DNA of 27,924 bases from assembly GCA_039583345.1 (NCBI GenBank), contig JAZDSJ010000010.1, positions 1 through 27,924 on the forward strand, read 5' to 3'. Both the position numbers and the translations under genes were made by a program. Positions 25,737 through 27,924 of this stretch are shown here, piece after piece. Source of the DNA: Tectiglobus diatomicola. GTDB lineage: Bacteria; Pseudomonadota; Alphaproteobacteria; Rhizobiales; Hyphomicrobiaceae. The notes below the pieces were generated by a model. It ran no database searches and was not told the DNA's origin. It saw only the letters and a program-made list of their open reading frames with translations. The stretch's first letter is position 1; each line of letters opens with the position of its first letter.

Positions 25737-27761
25737 TTAATCGATATTCGTTTTTACGGGAGGTCGTTTCAACAAAGAAATCATACGACCACGTTCACGT
25801 TGGAAATCTAAAAGATCTATATTCACTAAACTTCTTGCTCTTTGGGCTTTTATTTTAAGAGGGTTTACGAAACGTTTGTTAACCATAATCTCATAATGAA
25901 GGTGTGGTCCTGATGATAGACCTGTTGAGCCTATATAACCGATTATTTGCCCTTGTTTCACCTTAACACCTTTAAGTATCTTAGGTCCAAATTTATGCAT
26001 GTGTGAGTATGTTGTGTCATATCCGTTTGCATGTTTGATGCGTATATAGTTGCCATAAGCTCCTCGTCTACGTGCCTCCTCAACAAGTCCGTCTCCTGCT
26101 GCAAGAATCGGGGTTCCACGTGGTCCAGCCCAATCTACGCCAGTATGCATCCGACGCTGTTGTAAAATCGGATGCATACGAAAACCGAAACCTGAAGTCA
26201 GTCGTATGGAAGGCCCTCGCACAGGCTTTCGCATAAGAAACTTTCTTGAATTTTCACCTCTTTCATCATAATAATCAACGATCCCATCACGACTTCGATA
26301 GCGCCAAAATTGACTGATTTCACCACCGGTAGTAATTGCTGTATAAAATAGTTCACCTGGCGTTACAGTACCGTCAGGCTGCTTTAGTAGCTCGAAAAAA
26401 AGTTCGATCTGATCGCCGTTACGCAGTCTGCGGCGAAAGTCTACAGTATAAGCATGAATGCGCAAAATTTTTCTAATAAAGAGTGGATCTAAATTCTGTG
26501 TAAGCCCAGCGTCGTAAATAGCAGAATATAAGGTGTTAAGGTTTCCATGATTTGCCCCTGACTTTATTGATTGAACAAGTGTCTCGGGATCAATTTTAGC
26601 GTTGGCTCTGAATTCTCCAGCATCATCGCGCTTAACAGTAACAAGATGATTGTGAGCAAGTCCAAAAAGAGAAAAACCTGCCGGCTCAAGCAGTCCTGGC
26701 TCAGTAACGGACTCGACCATATGAATGTGTATTTCTTGGCCAGGAGAAATTCTATTCATCTCCACTATAGTATTGGCAGCGTTAATCATGTTTCCTGCTA
26801 ACCAGCTAGGTGCACCCATTCTTTGTAAAATTCGTATAACGGTATCACCTTTTCCAACACGAATCACTCGAAATTCACCTGTCGGCATTTCTTCATCATC
26901 TACAACATCCGGTGCCAGATTACGATTAAGTACCGTAATATTAGAACCAATTTGATCAAGTGGTAAAAGGTTAAAACTTTCGTTTGACAAGTAATTTGGT
27001 GTAAGATCAGAAGGTAATTCCCCGGCTTTATAAAGGCTAGTTTCCGTAATTTGTTCTGGGATCATCTGAGTTCGTTGTACTATTGTTTTGATATCGTTAG
27101 TATCAAGCTCCATAGCTTCTTGATAATCAAAATTCTCTGGAAGAAAGTTGACAACGTGTATGATAATCTTACCAAATTTATGAGCGTCGCTCTTTATAGA
27201 GACATTTTTTCCATCGTCAGCTTCCGTAGCGTAAAGATTTAAAGGATTAAAACGTGGAATAGATATCGCACTACTCTGTGACGCCGGGGCAAGTCTCGTT
27301 ACTATACGTGCATATGAGCGTATCTTAATAAAAGGTCTGTTATCTCTTTGTACATTAACTTGCTCATGAATAGTGTATCTGGCGGATAATGCACCGCTAG
27401 CAACTTTAAGCTTGTCAGATTTAGGCATAACCCAATTTAAACCATTGGGGAGTTTGTTTTTTTGAATTGGCCTTTGAGTAGAATTTTGCGATTGTGATAT
27501 TTGGTCAAGAACACTATTCAAATTAATTTGACTATCTAAAGATCCTATTATCACAAATGTAATGATAAGTGCTCCTATAACTGCTGCAACGCATGTGCTA
27601 ATGAACCATTTCCCTTTTCCTCCAATATGATCGCTATAATAAACATCTTTGTAGGTTGGTCTGCTTCGAGCAAGACAAACTTGCCAAATACCTTGAGCTG
27701 GTCTTTCTATTTTTAGATTACGATGGCGTATTAAGGGTGCATATCTTTGCGTGTCCACCAC
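25737..27761 (-). CDS. Membrane-anchored M23 family peptidoglycan endopeptidase
   Basis: This 674-residue protein has a short cytoplasmic N-terminus, one membrane segment at about 52-74, a long periplasmic part with a LysM/OapA-like segment near 297-350 (VGKGDTVIRILQRMGAP... SPGQEIHIH), and a C-terminal M23 domain. That domain is complete: H539 and D543 in MHTGVDWAGP, the YSHM histidine, and H620-x-H622 in GPHLHYEI, with LTSGFGFRMHPI before it. It should be a zinc DD-endopeptidase cutting peptide cross-links to allow wall growth, comparable to MepM. The start is GTG at 27761 followed by a second GTG, with AGAGGTAGG upstream as ribosome binding site. It is a single gene converging on efp. It contrasts with the NlpD-like protein, whose zinc ligands are lost. 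Confidence 0.9.
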   Translation of the reverse strand: MVDTQRYAPLIRHRNLKIERPAQGIWQVCLARSRPTYKDVYYSDHIGGKGKWFISTCVAAVIGALIITFVIIGSLDSQINLNSVLDQISQSQNSTQRPIQKNKLPNGLNWVMPKSDKLKVASGALSARYTIHEQVNVQRDNRPFIKIRSYARIVTRLAPASQSSAISIPRFNPLNLYATEADDGKNVSIKSDAHKFGKIIIHVVNFLPENFDYQEAMELDTNDIKTIVQRTQMIPEQITETSLYKAGELPSDLTPNYLSNESFNLLPLDQIGSNITVLNRNLAPDVVDDEEMPTGEFRVIRVGKGDTVIRILQRMGAPSWLAGNMINAANTIVEMNRISPGQEIHIHMVESVTEPGLLEPAGFSLFGLAHNHLVTVKRDDAGEFRANAKIDPETLVQSIKSGANHGNLNTLYSAIYDAGLTQNLDPLFIRKILRIHAYTVDFRRRLRNGDQIELFFELLKQPDGTVTPGELFYTAITTGGEISQFWRYRSRDGIVDYYDERGENSRKFLMRKPVRGPSIRLTSGFGFRMHPILQQRRMHTGVDWAGPRGTPILAAGDGLVEEARRRGAYGNYIRIKHANGYDTTYSHMHKFGPKILKGVKVKQGQIIGYIGSTGLSSGPHLHYEIMVNKRFVNPLKIKAQRARSLVNIDLLDFQRERGRMISLLKRPPVKTNID

Positions 27762-27924
27762 GATGCCTACCTCTAAAAAACATTTCTATTGATGAATCAT
27801 CATTTTAGTTTCGCTTATATCAATCTTAAACAAACATTTACTTCAGCACATTTCAATCTCATTGAGAGGCAATACAAATAACAGGCTGGATATTTTAGTT
27901 ATTAAATTCATATTCTCAGCAAAA
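27762..27924. promoter_or_regulatory. Upstream region of the M23 gene, right edge
   Basis: The region contains the ribosome binding site AGAGG and a small palindrome TGATGAATCATCA (27790-27802) about 30 bases before the start, a possible operator. No further gene is visible before the window ends. Confidence 0.3.

Noticed and set aside
1..27924. CRISPR arrays, insertion sequences, prophage, rRNA or tRNA genes
   Set aside because: By reading both strands I found no regularly spaced repeats, transposase or phage motifs, and no T-loop-like GTTCGAATC context outside coding sequence. A tRNAscan/Infernal run would be needed to exclude a divergent tRNA.

Overview
The window looks like a piece of an AT-rich (about one third GC by eye) alphaproteobacterial chromosome under genome reduction. 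The alphaproteobacterial reading rests on three things. One is the gene neighbourhood of a penicillin-binding-protein-activator-like lipoprotein divergent from rsmI, with gshB beyond it. Another is a fused indolepyruvate ferredoxin oxidoreductase of about 1150 residues. The third is the DUF599 and membrane-anchored M23 proteins typical of that class. Reduction is suggested by coding density of only about 71%, many AT-rich gene-free gaps of 0.3-1.2 kb, mostly single-gene transcription units, and at least one clear decayed gene. A host-associated or symbiotic Rhodospirillales-like bacterium fits. The style resembles published reduced tunicate symbionts such as Candidatus Endolissoclinum, but that is a guess I could not test.

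Layout: 1-131 may hold the 3' end of a gene entering from the left, overlapping a perfect hairpin. A lone Fe(II)/2-oxoglutarate oxygenase (399-1361, -) follows, then a 1.2 kb gap and the large indolepyruvate:ferredoxin oxidoreductase (2564-6034, +) and a DUF599 membrane protein (6360-7079, +). Next is the gshB / rsmI / periplasmic lipoprotein cluster (7486-11223), in which the usual yraN slot between rsmI and gshB holds only a candidate relic. hypF (-), an nlpD-like lipoprotein (-), a GMC oxidoreductase (-) and a hydrophilic orphan protein (-) occupy 11255-17954. The tight queE-queD-queC operon (18593-20364, +) makes preQ0 for queuosine. A secreted FKBP isomerase (-) follows, then an NTF2-like ketosteroid-isomerase-related protein (+), a clearly broken 3-hydroxyisobutyryl-CoA hydrolase gene (about 22816-23612, +), efp (+), and a catalytically complete M23 endopeptidase (-).

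Functional themes are: amino-acid catabolism (the oxidoreductase kept, the hydrolase lost); tRNA and translation quality (queEDC, rsmI, efp); glutathione; cell-wall remodelling (one active M23 enzyme, one degenerate NlpD-type activator, one putative PBP activator); and maturation of a [NiFe] hydrogenase whose other genes are not here.

I found no CRISPR array, insertion sequence, prophage, rRNA or tRNA, and no convincing novel multi-gene system. The most informative unusual items are the frame-disrupted hydrolase, the candidate yraN relic, a nested inverted-repeat element near 23720-23779, the isolated oxygenase, and hypF standing alone.
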